Assembly: GCA_951802425.1 (NCBI GenBank)
Contig: OX637797.1
Span: 2,914,001 to 2,978,000, forward strand
Reading direction: 5' to 3'
Length of the DNA: 64,000 nucleotides
From: Clavaria fumosa
Lineage: Eukaryota; Basidiomycota; Agaricomycetes; Agaricales; Clavariaceae
Shown here: positions 10,925-23,361 of the stretch, piece by piece
Layout: each line of letters starts with the position of its first letter
Numbering within the stretch: the stretch's first letter is position 1
Notes under the pieces: model-generated
Told to the model about the DNA's origin: nothing
Databases searched by the model: none
The model's input: only the letters and a program-made list of their open reading frames with translations
Program-made: the position numbers and the translations under genes

Positions 10925-12766
10925 TTACATACAGCCGACGAATTTGCAGCGTCCGAGCTGTTCGAAACGGCAATTCCCGCCTTCTGGGCACTTGTGACCA
11001 TAGATGCATTTATCACCCCAGGTGCATTCTTCGTCTAGAATAGGCAGGTGAGAGGAAGATAAGGGATATGAAAACCCTAGGCGAGAAGCTTACCTTTGTT
11101 AAGCGCAGGGCAAGGAGCTTTTTGTGCGTTCCTACGCATCTCCTCGTAGTGTTCATCATTTAAAAGGTAGTCATGGGAATATCGGCAGGACGACTCGTGC
11201 TTGCACGTAGCGAGGTAGTGCAATGTGCAAGGCGGAGGCTTATCTAAACGGAAAACTTTAGCAGCTGCTCGGAACAACAATCCAGTTGCCATACGCTTTG
11301 AGAGTGGCTTAATAATGTCGAGTTAATACAAGACGCCGTCATGACAATAAAATCCAATGCTCAACTAGATCGGGAATGATATATCGTCGCGTGGGTGTCA
11401 TTTTTGCGGAGGAAATCCCCTTAGCCAAGTCTAGAATACGATCACTAGAAGCCGTGCTCCCGCTTTCGGACCGCGGCGATGTTGGGCGGCGTGCAGGCAC
11501 ATCAACTGGTGCCTGTAACGCTGAAGAATAGGTGCCTGAAGCAGGAAGCGCACCAGAAAGCGTGGGAGATCTTGTAGAAAATGTGTTATTCAGCCCAGGC
11601 GGACGATGAAGAGCCGACGCCCAAGAGATTGCGTTGGTTTGAGCAGGAGGCGGCATGGATCTCGCATTAACAGGTGGGTTCTCCAATTTGTGAGACAAGA
11701 AAAGCTTGGACGTAGTGATAATTGGCAGTTGTAATTCTTGGATTCCGATTGCTATTTCTTGATATCCAGGTAAAAGGATTAATTTTTCACGAAATCCTTC
11801 TGTCATGAGAGATCTGAGGGTTGCGACGTAGCCATTGTCGTGACAGCCTAATTAATCGTAGGTCAGAGATGGTACTGGATAACAAAATGTGGACTACATA
11901 CCCCCAAATAAGATCCTCGCCGTTTGGGGTAAGCGAATGTTGTCGTCCAAGAGTGCTGTATGAAACAGACGCGGTAAGCTGCTATCATCCACCAAGCAAT
12001 GAACTAACCCTTAATTTTAGTATCTGCCACTTCCTTACCGCTGCCCACGTCAATCATCAAAAATGGTCCAGCTTTATTAAAACCAATAGCAAATTTGTCG
12101 AATTCCTTGGCTTCCTGTCCGTGACCTGCTCTTGAAAAGGCATCCACGAGACCGCGCTTATTGAGAAATATGTATGTCCACAATTGATGTTGTTCCAGTC
12201 CATCGTTGGAGAGGTACTCTTGAATATACTTTGTCAAGGTCTGAGCGGCCTGATATCCACCGTCTTCGCCTTGAGCAATTAAATCTGGGCGAAATATAGT
12301 CCCGTCGCCATCAATCAAGCAAACAACTCGTCGTGGTAATCCCTGGCCAACATTGAAGAAGAGAAGAAGTTGGATGCAGAAATGGCTCCAATGAGGTGCA
12401 TATACTGACCTTCAACACTGTTATCTGAGTTTCAAGATCACGCTTCTCCTTCTCCCATGCAGATTCTCGGCGTAAGAAATCCGCTTTTGAGTCGTGGTTA
12501 GACTTCTCCAGAGAGGTCCAAGCCTCTTTGTATGCATTCAAGTCGCTCTTGAGAGTATTTATTTCTTTGACATGGCCTTCTTCGCTGGCTAAGAGTAAAT
12601 GGATCGTGGCTGAAGCAGCTCATCAGCGTATCGAGCACAATAAGATACCATTGTTACCTTCTAATCCTTTCCAATACTGATGCCTGTGTAGGAATGAGCG
12701 GAAAACGGGTTTTTGAGGTGACAATGCGTACAAGCTACTTCGCATTTCATTTAGCTCTCTGCTCAT
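10925..12766 (-). CDS. CCCH zinc-finger protein, copy B (coiled coil plus DUF7923-like domain)
   Basis: Seven exons (12658-12766, 12410-12588, 12009-12342, 11902-11955, 11366-11847, 11094-11307 and 10925-11034) sum to 1482 nt (493 residues). It has the same order as copy A: coiled coil (EEGHVKEINTLKSDLNAY), a central domain with RRVVCLIDGDG, the block ARILFGGCHDNGYVATLRSL, a Pro/Ser linker, then CTLHYLATCKHESSCRYSH and a second finger ending CTWGDKCIYGH. The linker is longer than in copy A. Paralogue relation is supported by shared domain order and by a central exon of 54 nt in both copies (11902-11955 and 9442-9495). RNA binding is the likely role; the target is unknown. Confidence 0.83.
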
Positions 12767-13370
12767 CTCGCCTAGACAGATATTCAGAATCTCAAAGTGG
12801 GCTCGCGGAATCTCGTTGGATGTTCAGTTGATAAACCTCTCTCGAGTTATGCTTCCAAGGGTACCATTGAGGTTAAGGAAATGGGGCGTGAACCCTATTG
12901 CACAGCGCTCACGAGTACAACACGTGTCAAATATCATTATTTATTTTGAGATCCTAATTAGGGAAACTCTACGACGGAATCAAAGCTGCGCATCCCCGCT
13001 TCCGAATAACATCACGACAGCATAATTACGCGCCATGTTGATCCATAAGGCAGTCTTTTCTACGAGAGCATCCTTTCACTGTCACAAGAAGTGCTGTTCA
13101 CGCTACAGCAATGCATCGATTTCATCAACCGTGTGGTCGTAGTTGAGCGTCTGTGCGGATCAATGTCGCCATTATTTCCACCCCTTCCTATCACAGTCAC
13201 CCTTTCGCCCTGTTGCATGAGTCATTGCGACGGACGGGGTCTTTGATGTGATAACGATGTGACCATTTTTTGTGACAACTCGCGTCGCGTGACGGGCGCG
13301 TCTCTTCTTCTCCGTTGTGATACCTGCCAAGCCGTCGTCACCACCCTCTCGCAGCGATACCCTTACCTCA
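12767..13370. other. divergent promoter region between CCCH copy B and CDT1
   Basis: This 600-bp spacer separates divergent genes. Its CDT1-proximal end is rich in CpG and contains GCGTCGCG and GGGCGCG steps about 75-90 bp before the CDT1 ATG. No coding exon was recognised. Confidence 0.4.
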
Positions 13371-15219
13371 ATGTCAGATATATACACATCACTGAACTTG
13401 TCTCCCCGAAAGAAACGCGTACCTGTGGAGCCTAACGACGATACCCTACTGACGCCCAAAAAACTAAGACAAACCGCAGTGTTCGTCGGTTCAGTTTAGA
13501 TCCCTCGCCTTCGTCGTTTCTCATTCATTTTTCATTATACACAGACCGCCTCCTACCCCACGGAGCTTGCCGCGTAAGGCAATCAAAAAGACCGCCCCTG
13601 ACCTTCCTCCACATCTCGCTCGCCTTTACAATATTCAGACCGCCCTTCAGAACGCCATATCACAGGCTTTAGCAACTTGTGCAGTCTCTCCCACCCCTGA
13701 CACGGGCGTCGTTCGTAATGTGCTCAATCACATATCCTTGACTAGCTACGCCGGTCTCAGAACCAGATTGGACCTTGAAGACATTAAAAGACTGTGCTGG
13801 CTTTGGGAGTGGGATGGCGAGACTTTTTCCAAATCATCTTCAGCAGACGATGGAAACGACAACCCATTCTTGGATGATCAAGCTGCTCCAAAGCCCAAGG
13901 ACTGGTCAAGAGGATCCATGGGCCTGGTAATCACCCCCACAACGCATTATTCCAAATCGTTCGGGAAACGCGTCCCTGCTTATGGCATCGGCGTCGAAGT
14001 TGAGATGGACCTGGACAAGGACATGAGTGCGGGTGTGGCAGCCGTCGCACGGTGGACAGCTGCTGGTGAGACACGCCGCAAAGAGATCCGTCAGAAGCTA
14101 GACAAATGGATACAGGTGACGCTCTTCTCACGTCTCGGCATCAGTCATTATTCACACAGCGTCACAGCTCCACTCAGACATTCACCCTGTCCCGAACATC
14201 CCCGAGGCAGATCTGCCACCCCTAGCTACATCGACTCAGCTATCTTCCCTCACTCGACTCTTCGCCGCTGCGTCGCCTACAGCGGCACCTTCATCTTCCC
14301 TTCCAGAGCCTCCCTCTCCAACACTTAGCTCACCTAAGAAATCTCCTATTAAGGGCTCCTCAGTTGTGCGAGATTTTGCCATCCCGTTTCCCATCTCTTC
14401 CGGCCAGAAAAATACTGTCGTATTCCCTCAAACCCCCTCTCGTCATGACCGTCTGGAGAGCAAGAATTCTCTCTCGGTTCCACAGACACCCATGACCTCC
14501 CCTGCAAAATTTTCTGTCCCGTCTACTCCAATGGCCACAACGCCGAGGACTCCTAGCTCGTCTCGCCGCGAAGCTCTCTACGAGCGAGTTCGCCAGCGGT
14601 CACTCAGTGCTTCCCCATCCAAGATCAGGGTTGCCGGCGGTGACCCAGCAAACGGAGAACAATTGACGAGGGATCAGCTCCTCCGGATGAGTCAAGAAGA
14701 GAAGAGACGGCGGTGTTTGTTGGGTCGATTGGGAAGCGTGGCAGAAAGCGTCTGGATGTAAGGGATCTTGTCTCTGAAGGGCACGTATATCTACTAAAAG
14801 TTACCAGGCTTTTCTCCACGCCCGTGGCATCCACGGCCACCCCAACATCGCGTAAACGTCGCGCTCTGCCCACGTCTGAAGTAGCCCTCGCAGTGATGAA
14901 ATCTTCGCCAGTGCCTATTTCGACCGCGGATGCCAGCGAGTCCCTCGACATGCTCGCGAAGCTATGTCCGTTCTTCCTCAAGAAACTGGAGATTGCTAGT
15001 GAAGAATGGCTGGAGATGCCCATGTCGTCTGTCTCTGCCGCAGACGTTGAGGGCAGTCCGAGCGGCAAGGCTGCTCCTCCAAGTCCTGGACCGAGTCGAG
15101 GCAAGCATGAAAGTGCTGATGAGATCTTGACAAGAAGTCCGAGGCGAGTGAAGAAGGAAGCGGGAGGGTTGAGAGAAGTCAGAGAGATTGTCAGGAGGGA
15201 ATTGGAGCTAACGGAATGA
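13371..15219 (+). CDS. CDT1: DNA replication licensing factor Cdt1
   Basis: Exons 13371-13480, 13545-14115, 14168-14757 and 14808-15219 sum to 1683 nt (560 residues). Cdt1 loads the Mcm2-7 helicase at origins with ORC and Cdc6. The protein has a geminin-binding-type winged-helix region (about residues 55-230, with [16 protein letters not shown]), then a Ser/Thr-Pro-rich linker with many SP/TP sites, a [20 protein letters not shown] helix, and a C-terminal MCM-binding winged helix ([36 protein letters not shown]). The SP/TP-rich linker would suit CDK control of licensing, which is an inference from composition. The start sits in [16 protein letters not shown], which is typical of the family N-terminus. 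Confidence 0.82.
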
Positions 15220-15314
15220 TGCTCGCTGTGGCTGGATTTACAATGCTTCCATCTAATCTATCTAATTCTCGTTTTGTTCTATTTTACGCCACAACAACTT
15301 GACTACTGTATTGT

Positions 15315-16884
15315 ATGCCCCGTCTCCTCCAACGACTGAGAGACAAGATCTCCCGTGCACAAGTCTCACTGAAGGAAAACAGACCCGTCCGGGTCGCAGC
15401 TAAACGGCGCCGACGTCCGCCAAGATCTCTGCGGCAAGCAATACTCCCTTCCCCCTCTTGGTCTCGGCTGGGCCGTACTCAATCCATCATTCTCGACGAC
15501 AATAATCCGCTTATCTATAAGAAAAAATATACCCTACATAAATCTCTGCCTCCAAAAATACGCGTCGGACCAGGGAGGCCAGGACCTGTAGACGAGTATG
15601 ACCGCCCCAGAGAAATGACTGAGCAAGAGAGGTCTTGGTGGTCCAGTCCCTACCGTGCGTTTAATCTCCTCGTCTCCTTTCCCCTCCAGCCTCTCTGAGA
15701 TACGTGCCACCCAGTGCGGATGTTAGCGTCTCCACTTCGTTTTTGTGTCCTGACATTCAGATATTTGCCAGCTGGTACTTGTTGCATTACCAATTTCTCC
15801 ATATCACCGCCTGACTTGTGCGTGAGCGGGCAGATTTCATGATCCGAATGGCACCTTTCAAGTTAACAAATACCAGCCCGACTAAGGCGACGCAAACTTC
15901 TTTCCTGCCGGATGGTCTGGAGCATCCCAGTTTCAGGGGTCGCAGGTCTGGGGTAGGACGTCATATCGTATGCTGGAAAGCGGCCGTCGAGGAGCTATCG
16001 CGACGAGGTCCGTTTCTTCGTCCACTTTTTTAACGCCCAGACCATGATATCTATTTTGGGCTGGCTTAGAGTCTTATAGACGCTTTGCACCCAGCATCTC
16101 CATTCACCCTCTGCTGACAGTGCAGATCGGGCACCTTCTCCGTTTGCGCGTTTTGCAAGAATTCGAGCTTCTCCTAGAGCGGCTGCGACGCGAGCCGCGC
16201 GGAGCTCAATACAGTCCCGTGTTACGACGCCTCACGCGGGCAGAATTCAGGAACATCAAAGCGAACGGTGTGATTCCGTATCCTCACGCGATCGCCGTCC
16301 TCGTCGTTCCGCCCCCCAACAGGGACCCGAAGACGAATGAGCGAGTCACCGCGGCCTCGTTGCTCGACAATATGCCCCCAGAGATAGCGGATGTGGATGT
16401 GCCCAAGGACTTTGCGCGCCCGTTACCTCCCCTCTCTGAGCTCCTGCCCACCGTCCCGATGCATCATGACTGCGATCTGCACAATTCTTCTGTTCCGCCC
16501 CACTCCCAGGCCAAGGTGCCATTGTATAATGGACTTGCGCTGTTCCCCTCTCGACCGCAACGAGCTGCCTTTCACGCACTCCTGTGTCAAATGCTGAATG
16601 TCGAGCGACTTGCACGAGGGACGCATTCGCCAGTCGTTACTACTCATGGGTCAGCGTCAGAACCTGGCATAGAGAAAGAGGTAATCGGAACATTGAGCGA
16701 TCGCAAGGCCAGCCATGCATTTCTGCTCCACTCAAATGCGGGCACGATGTTGAGGGCTGATTCGGTTGGCGCTGCCGTTTCATTAATGAGACTTAGAATG
16801 TGGGAGGGTGCTGGTTGGGATGAGGCCACCAACCTACCAGGTGGTTGGTTATGGCGAGCGTACAAAAGGCGTTCATTGTCGTAG
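15315..16884 (+). CDS. conserved protein of unknown function, possibly mitochondrial
   Basis: Exons 15315-15654, 15715-15774, 15834-16007 and 16121-16884 sum to 1338 nt (445 residues). I do not recognise a named family with certainty. The N-terminus is strongly basic and low in acidic residues (MPRLLQRLRDKISRAQ), which would suit mitochondrial import. Later blocks that look conserved are WWSSPYLRMLASPLRFC, DFMIRMAPF, LPDGLEHPSF and TRAEFRNIKANGVIPYPHAI, with a final LPGGWLWRAYKRR. The exon joins restore a continuous frame through the SSPY/LRML boundary, which supports the model. The gene lies 95 bp after CDT1 on the same strand. Confidence 0.65.
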
Positions 16885-16958
16885 AAAGATCACGTAGACG
16901 CTACACCAATGAATACCAGCCTCGGGATCTCTATTCTTTCCACCTCAGCCGTGAAGAC

Positions 16959-17964
16959 TCAGGCTTCTTGAGCCATTGGCACCACGTCTGTTTCAATATT
17001 CTTCCCCCCGAGACCAGGTAGCGGTACACCCTCCCAGAACCTGGGCAGCTGATCCCCAGGTATAAATTGTCTGTCGACGCCGTCTTCTGTAATGATACAC
17101 AAACGAATGCAGCCACCAGAGCTGCTATCACGGGACATCGCGAGGGCAAGAGCTAGAAACGAGCGAATCAAGCTTGGTGCAAGGGAAGGGGGACAGCGCG
17201 AGAACAACACACTATTTTTGACGAAGGTAATGGTCTCGTCGCGACCCCAGCCGTGGCGATACTCTGCGTCACAGTACCCATACACATATGCTGACCCGGA
17301 TCCTGATGGACGCTTAAGTCAGTCACAACACACTCATAGGCCCGCCCAGAATTGCATACCTGCAATAGCCCACGGCTGCTTGAACATGCCGCCACCGACC
17401 GGAACCACGTATACACTTGGACCGGCTTCTTTATCCCACCCGGCGATGATCATGGAAGCCAAAAGGGCTGCTTTGTTCGTGTAGATTACGTCTTGGAAAA
17501 GCGCCGCGGCGGCTTGCACAGGAGGTTGTCCCCATTGTTGGCTAGACGGGCGACACTTGATTATCAAAAAGGTGAACAAAAATATAGGTGGGCACAATCG
17601 CTCACTCATACAGCTCCATGTAGTACCTGACGATATCGGCGATTGCTTGGGTATCGGCGGACGAACCTGAGCGACAACAGTATATATAATCATGTATAGC
17701 CGTCAGTTTATCAGTGAGTCTTGATTGCTGGCAGAAATCTTATAAGCCAGAACAAGAAGATAGTCCACGGGATGTAGACGTACAACGAAGGTTCCCGTTG
17801 AAGTTCGAGTGTCTGCGCCAAGGACGACACCTCCTTCAAATTGGACAGCCATGATAGATGTCTGCACAATACCATTAGATATAAGAAAGGCCAATAGAGG
17901 TATAACTTACCCCGAGGTCAACCTCACCCTTCTTAAGCTGTTCGATGGCACTGTGCTCATCCAT
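16959..17964 (-). CDS. PRE3: 20S proteasome subunit beta1 (caspase-like catalytic subunit)
   Basis: Six exons (17911-17964, 17784-17861, 17606-17727, 17360-17541, 17213-17302 and 16959-17152) sum to 720 nt (239 residues). The 18-residue propeptide ends in Gly just before the catalytic Thr in [19 protein letters not shown], the usual autocleavage site. Other family features are [47 protein letters not shown] and [13 protein letters not shown]. It cleaves after acidic residues in the 20S core. It is divergent from RPN12 with a 106-bp shared upstream region. Confidence 0.93.
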
Positions 17965-18070
17965 AGCGTTGGTGAAGACGTGTACGTCACAAGAACGAGG
18001 TCACACCTTCGAAGCTGAAGCGCTGAAGCGCTGACGCGTCGCGCCTCTGCTACAGCTTTCTCTGCACAAG
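17965..18070. promoter_or_regulatory. shared 106-bp promoter of beta1 and RPN12
   Basis: The two ATGs point away from each other across 106 bp. The interval contains ACGCGT at 18034-18039 and a CGTCAC step near 17979. It also has short GCTGAAGC repeats at 18013-18030. Co-regulation of both proteasome genes is an inference from this arrangement. Confidence 0.5.
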
Positions 18071-19142
18071 ATGACTAGTCAACGGTTAAAAGAACTCTAC
18101 CATGAGCTTCAACGCGCTTTCGAGGCACAACCATCAGATTTGAAACGATGCGGGACGTTGCTCGCTCAGCTGAAGGCGAGGTCGCAACCATCACAGTATG
18201 CGTTGTGTCGTCCAACTAGCCATTTATACAGGTGGAACTCATCAAAGCCGGAACAATGCTGCCCCGCGATGACTTGCCCGTGGAAGACCTACTGGTTGCT
18301 AGTATGTGCCCCTCACTGTTTCCGAAGTGTTGTCATTCAATGCAGATCCACAGGAGACATCCTGGAAATTGGGGCCTTCTGGAGCATTAGGACGAAGGAT
18401 GTCCCTTCCTTTGACCGCTACTTCTCTCAGCTTCAGACATTTTACACCGATTATAGGTGCGCATTGTTAGGTAACTTATCTCAATCTATCATTTGGCCAA
18501 TATGCACTACCTCAGCTCGGTTCTTCCACCTTCAAAGCGCGAATTACCAATTCGTGGTCTCAACCTCATCCGCCTTTTAACCCAGAATCGCATCGCAGAC
18601 TTCCACACGACCCTAGAGTCCCTCCCGCTTCCAGCAGACGAGATCACTGCCAATCCGTTCATCAGTCATCCGGTCAATCTGGAGCGTTGGCTGATGGAAG
18701 GAAGCTATAGCAAGGTGTGGAACGCCCGGGAGGAGGCGCCTGTCGAGGAGTATAAGTTCTTTGTCGATAGCCTGATGGGAACCATCCGGTGCGTCCCAGG
18801 CATACGTTTGGTTGTTGAAGTTCCGAACGTCAAGCAGGAACGAGATTGCAAGTTGCGAAGAGGCGGCTTACGATAGTTTGCCGCTCAAGGATGCTGCCAC
18901 TTTACTATTTTTCGCGAAGCAATCTGAGTTGCGATCTTTCGCGCAGCAGGTATTTACTTCATAAGTTGTGCGACTATTCATTCGCTGACTGCTAAATTCA
19001 CCTAAAGCGGGGATGGCAGGTCAACCTCACGGCGGGCACAATTACATTTGCTCGCAAGGGCGAGGAAAAAATGGAGATACAGAAGGAGAAATTGATCGCA
19101 GCGTCGCTATTATATGCCCGTGAATTAGAGCAAATCGTCTGA
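18071..19142 (+). CDS. RPN12: 26S proteasome regulatory subunit Rpn12 (PSMD8)
   Basis: Six exons (18071-18175, 18232-18301, 18354-18456, 18516-18788, 18838-18949 and 19008-19142) sum to 798 nt (265 residues), the family length. Rpn12 is a PCI-domain subunit that locks the 19S lid during assembly. Supporting blocks are [59 protein letters not shown] and the PCI segment [23 protein letters not shown]. Intron 1 must use a GC donor (AAG|GCGAGG) to keep the frame into VELIKAG. The other introns are GT-AG. Confidence 0.92.
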
Positions 19143-19213
19143 ATTCTTACCCTCCGTTCGGTTTCAGGAAATGAGTTTGATTAGAAGATACATCGCAGCT
19201 GCGTGACATATAT

Positions 19214-20282
19214 CTATTCAAAATTCTCCAATGCTGCCTTGGCCTTCTGCTCTGCTTCGTCGTGCAGATCTTTCGGTACGGGCAAATGCAACCCTTTCGT
19301 TTCATCTCCCACCCAGGACATTTCAAGTTCAAAATCTTTCTCCTTAGCATCCTCGTGGACGAGGTATATACTGCAATGAATCATAGAATCTCGAATGCGG
19401 TGCATGAAAGCAATAGACCTACATTCTTGCAGCCTCGAAAACGGCTTCGCGCGTCGTCATTTCTGAGAAGTTCAGCTTTTCGAGCTCAGTTTTAGCAAGT
19501 TGACGGCCCTTGCCGACTGCCGCTCCATGATAACCCTGGTGCGGAGCGCCTGAGCACGAGATAATAATGGGAGACGTCAAGACTCACAAAGTACACGCCA
19601 CTTGGCTCAATGACGTATAGACCTGGCCCATCTTTATCGACCGCCGAAAGCAAAGTGCTGATACCAAAGGGGCGAACGCTCGAGTAAAGGGTATACATTT
19701 GGACGTAGTATGCCAGACGGTTTGCAATGGCCTGAGTGCGCTCGAATGAGTCAACATGTTAAGGACATGGCCCTATGTACCTTCAGAGGTGCTGGAGAGC
19801 GATATGTTTCACGCCAGGAAATAGCCTCGTCGATCGCTCGATTTCCGATATGCCGAGCGTCCGCTAGCAAGCCAGCGGTAGCCTATCATAGCGTTTGTAA
19901 TATTAGTTGTTGGGCAGTTCAAAGATTCGAAAGCTCTGAATGCGCACCATGCCAACATGTCTGTCGATTGTCTGGATACGTCGATTTACACCTGGCACCA
20001 ACATTTTGGAATGCACCAGCTTTTCGACGGCAAGTACGACTCCATCCTTAACTCGTAGACCAATAGCGGTACTTGGCGAGGTCAGCCGGCAAATAGTTAC
20101 AATACAACACCAGCGCCCACCCAGAGTTTTCAACTGCTTTGGATGCGTATTCTATCTGCGAATATAAATGGGGCCCAATGAATAAACCAAGCAATAGAAA
20201 GGAGAACCCCTACCTGAAAAATCCGGCCATCTGGCGAGTACGTACTCGCAGACAGATCATATCCTGTTCCAATCGAGGTCAT
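19214..20282 (-). CDS. PRE10: 20S proteasome subunit alpha7 (PSMA3 type)
   Basis: Seven exons (20214-20282, 20121-20155, 19948-20071, 19781-19882, 19588-19731, 19423-19535 and 19214-19370) sum to 744 nt (247 residues). The N-terminus [20 protein letters not shown] followed by [19 protein letters not shown] is the alpha-subunit signature and matches the alpha7 subtype. Further blocks are [31 protein letters not shown] and [20 protein letters not shown], with an acidic C-terminal tail. Alpha7 forms part of the gated outer ring. The gene converges on RPN12 (71 bp gap) and diverges from the nucleoporin gene across 106 bp. Confidence 0.92.
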
Positions 20283-20388
20283 GGCGAAGGAGGTGTGTCG
20301 TCAGTATTTGGACGCGTAAGCCCGTGGACGCGACCTGGGTCACAAACATGGGTACATCGTCACGAACGGCACCGAGTAAAAACCAACG
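20283..20388. promoter_or_regulatory. shared 106-bp promoter of alpha7 and the nucleoporin gene
   Basis: The interval between divergent ATGs carries ACGCGT at 20312-20317, as does the beta1/RPN12 interval. Shared regulation is an inference only. Confidence 0.4.
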
Positions 20389-23361
20389 ATGAACGACGAC
20401 GACAACGACTATAGTAATATTCTAAAATGCCACCCCATCTTCTCTGTTCCGGAGCCATGCCAAGGTGACTCTGCCGAGGCATCCCTGCAACTATCCACGG
20501 CCACACTCCCAAAGTTCATCAGGGCCGAACTGACTGGAGACGAAAGAATGTTGTACGGGAGACGACAGGTCTTTGCACTGAAAGATTCTGACCTAATAGT
20601 CGCCGCTGGGAAGGAAATTCGAATCTGTTCATTGGGCGACCGGAGACGCAGTCGCGAAGCCAAGAACGCGTATAAGGTTCAGACATACTGCACCTTATGT
20701 TGGTGTGACATTTGACGACTTGTGCACAAGGTTCTCCACACGCCCAACATACAATTCGACGTATATCAACTTGCTCTGAATCCTACCGGTAAATTTTTAG
20801 CCGTGGCAGGCGTTTCACAAGTCGGAGTTGTCGTCCTTCCCCGACCTGGCTATTCAAAGCTTGTTCCGAGTACTATCGACTGCAGGTCTGCGCTAAGCAC
20901 CCCCTGTTCCCATTATCTCTACTGATGTGTCCAACACTAAGGTCGATCCAAGTTGGCCAATTTCATCACGCCTCGACCACTTCTGCTCCTGTTGCCAAAA
21001 TTGAATGGCATCCATGGGGAGAAGGGGGCTCAACACTTATGGTTATGACCACAGACGGGAAGCTCAGGTCTGCATTCTCTTCTACAGACTTTATCTACAC
21101 AATCTCACTTCGCTTCCATAGGGAATATGATATCTCTATCGACCCCGAAGAACCCCAGCAGGTCCTCTCCTTCGTTCCAGAACGCAAAAACAGCTCTTAT
21201 GTCGCAGAGGATGTATCAGAGCGAGAAGTGGCGTCTTTTACGCTGGGGAAAGGTGTTGCAGATTGGGGTCCTCTGACCATGTACGCCGTAACGAAATCCG
21301 GCGACATATATTCTATTTGCCCTTACATGCCCAAAAATGCGTAAGTACTCATTTGCAGACACACGTTCACAAACTCATTCTGGCGTCGAAAGCTCTATCC
21401 CATCCTCTTATGTCCATGCGCTGGAGTGCTTCATTGCTGCCAAACAAGAATTTTTGTCTCAAGATCCATCGGCGTCAACGGCTGCAAGATCCTTCGCGGC
21501 GCTCTACGATTATCAGCGCAAGTATGTCGCCGCCTTGCTCAAGCAGCTTCCTCCGGGGACCGCTTTCCCGGCAACCTCCCGCTCGTTGCCTATGCATCCT
21601 CCTGTTACAATAAAGAATTTGCCGATGCGACAGGGACCGTTTCTCCTCCAACCTTCTCCTCGGACGTTAGAGGGCAGTGAGGGTGCGGACGCTACAGACA
21701 TAATTTACCTCTCCTTCGGTAATCGGGAAGACCGCGGCGAAGAAGAATATGAGGGAGAGACGGAAAGACTTGATGTGGTCTTGATTGTATATAAGGATGG
21801 GAAAGTGGATGTCTGCCTGGATGTGGAAAAGGTGGAAGCTAGATGGGAAACGGGACCGGTACGTTGTCCTTTCCTTCGGGTTTATTTCTGTGGTTAACCA
21901 AATTCACGCCAGGGCACTAGTCGTGACTTGCCAATGCTCGCTGTTTATGAGACCATAGATCTGGGACTCATCTCCAATCTGAAAATTGCATCCGCTTCAA
22001 CGTCAAATCCGCCACTCCTCGACCTACTGCAAGGCAACCATGTTGTACTCTTTGCAGACCCTATCCACGACGATGTTATTTTTGTCTATCATGCATTTGG
22101 GGTGCACTCGTTAGACCTCGGACCGATGCTGCGGAGCTTAACTACAGCACTACGTGCGGAGGAGGAAAACAAGGGTGCCTCACTGTCCGCCGCTTTGGAG
22201 AAGCCAACTGGGACGAATGTGAAGGCGATATTTACTTCTTTCTCGGTTGAGCGACAGTTCGTCCCAACTTGCTGTGCCTACTGAGCTTCCTCGCTCATCC
22301 CATTCCCCAGATGTTCAAGTCCAGTTGTCGGCATCGCGATTTCGAACGACATTCATTTGTCATACAGCATCTTCATACTGACATCCCCTTTATCTGTCAC
22401 AGTGCTCAAGTTGATGATCCGACTGGAACCGTCATCTCTTGCTTCTCCTGAAGCCACAGCTGAACCCGAGCAATCCAAATATCTCGTGCCGCCGTCGGGC
22501 CCACCACCATACGTCTCATTGCTTACCGACGAGCCGTACCTTGTCCCACCCATATTATCTCAACCGTTTGTCCTCCCCTCAAATCCTCGCTCATCGTCAA
22601 GCTCTTCAAAGGAATTCATGCTTACTCCTGAAATCATGCGATATCTTGGCACGGTTGTAGAGAATTTCACGACGAAGATACATGGGGTACAACTCGCGTA
22701 TCGTGGTTCCGAGGTCCGTCGGGAGTTGCAGAAGCAGGAATTCAAGCGGCAACAGGACAAGTGTCGTGAGCTACTTGAACTTGTGGAACGATTGAAGGGT
22801 AGGCGCTCGGGTCTGACGCAATACAAGCTCAACGCTATCAAGGAAACGCAGAAGGGTTTGTTGAAAAGGCTAGACGGAGTGCTTCAGGCGCTGATGGAAC
22901 AGGCATCGCCTGAATTGAGTGTTTATGAGTTGAAGTGGTTCCAAGAATTGAAGCGGATGAAGGAAGAAGTCATGGGTTTGAGGCGGTTTGACGCAAGTTC
23001 CCTGGCAGCCAGAGTCTCACTGGTGAGTTATGTGGTACTATGTTAAGAGAACTCCCCCTCAGAGTTTCTCTAGTTGCAGCGGGAGTATGCTCGACTTTTA
23101 CCTGACTTGAAGAAGTTGCTGGAGAAAGAAAGGGAGTGGAGCAAGAAGTCCGCTGAAGCCAGTCATGATCTAGGAGTTTCACAAGCCTTCCAACTAGGCG
23201 AGATATCCAATCACGAGTAAGCCCCAGCATTACTTCGCCCGCCAACGAAAGCTTATCAAAACTATGTTAGACGCTCGAAAATCACCAAACTCGAGGATCA
23301 AATATTGAGATTAGCGTCCCAGTTAGACTTGTCATTGGGTCACCCTGTCCTGAGAGCATGA
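20389..23361 (+). CDS. Nup82/Nup88-like nucleoporin
   Basis: Nine exons (20389-20676, 20731-20885, 20942-21067, 21122-21340, 21393-21858, 21913-22256, 22311-23022, 23080-23216 and 23271-23361) sum to 2538 nt (845 residues). The N-terminal two thirds read as a beta-propeller: repeated hydrophobic strands with YQLALNPTGKFLAVAGVSQV, KIEWHPWGEGGSTLMVMTTD and IYLSFG. The C-terminal third is coiled coil (RRELQKQEFKRQQDKCREL and later YARLLPDLKKLLEKER). This propeller plus coiled coil is the layout of Nup82/Nup88, which anchors the cytoplasmic mRNA-export module of the nuclear pore. The family call rests on architecture and weak motifs rather than on a diagnostic site. Confidence 0.68.

Noticed and set aside
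15818..16033. Independent small gene starting at 15818
   Set aside because: It is exon 3 of the conserved unknown gene; the flanking exons join in frame through conserved blocks.
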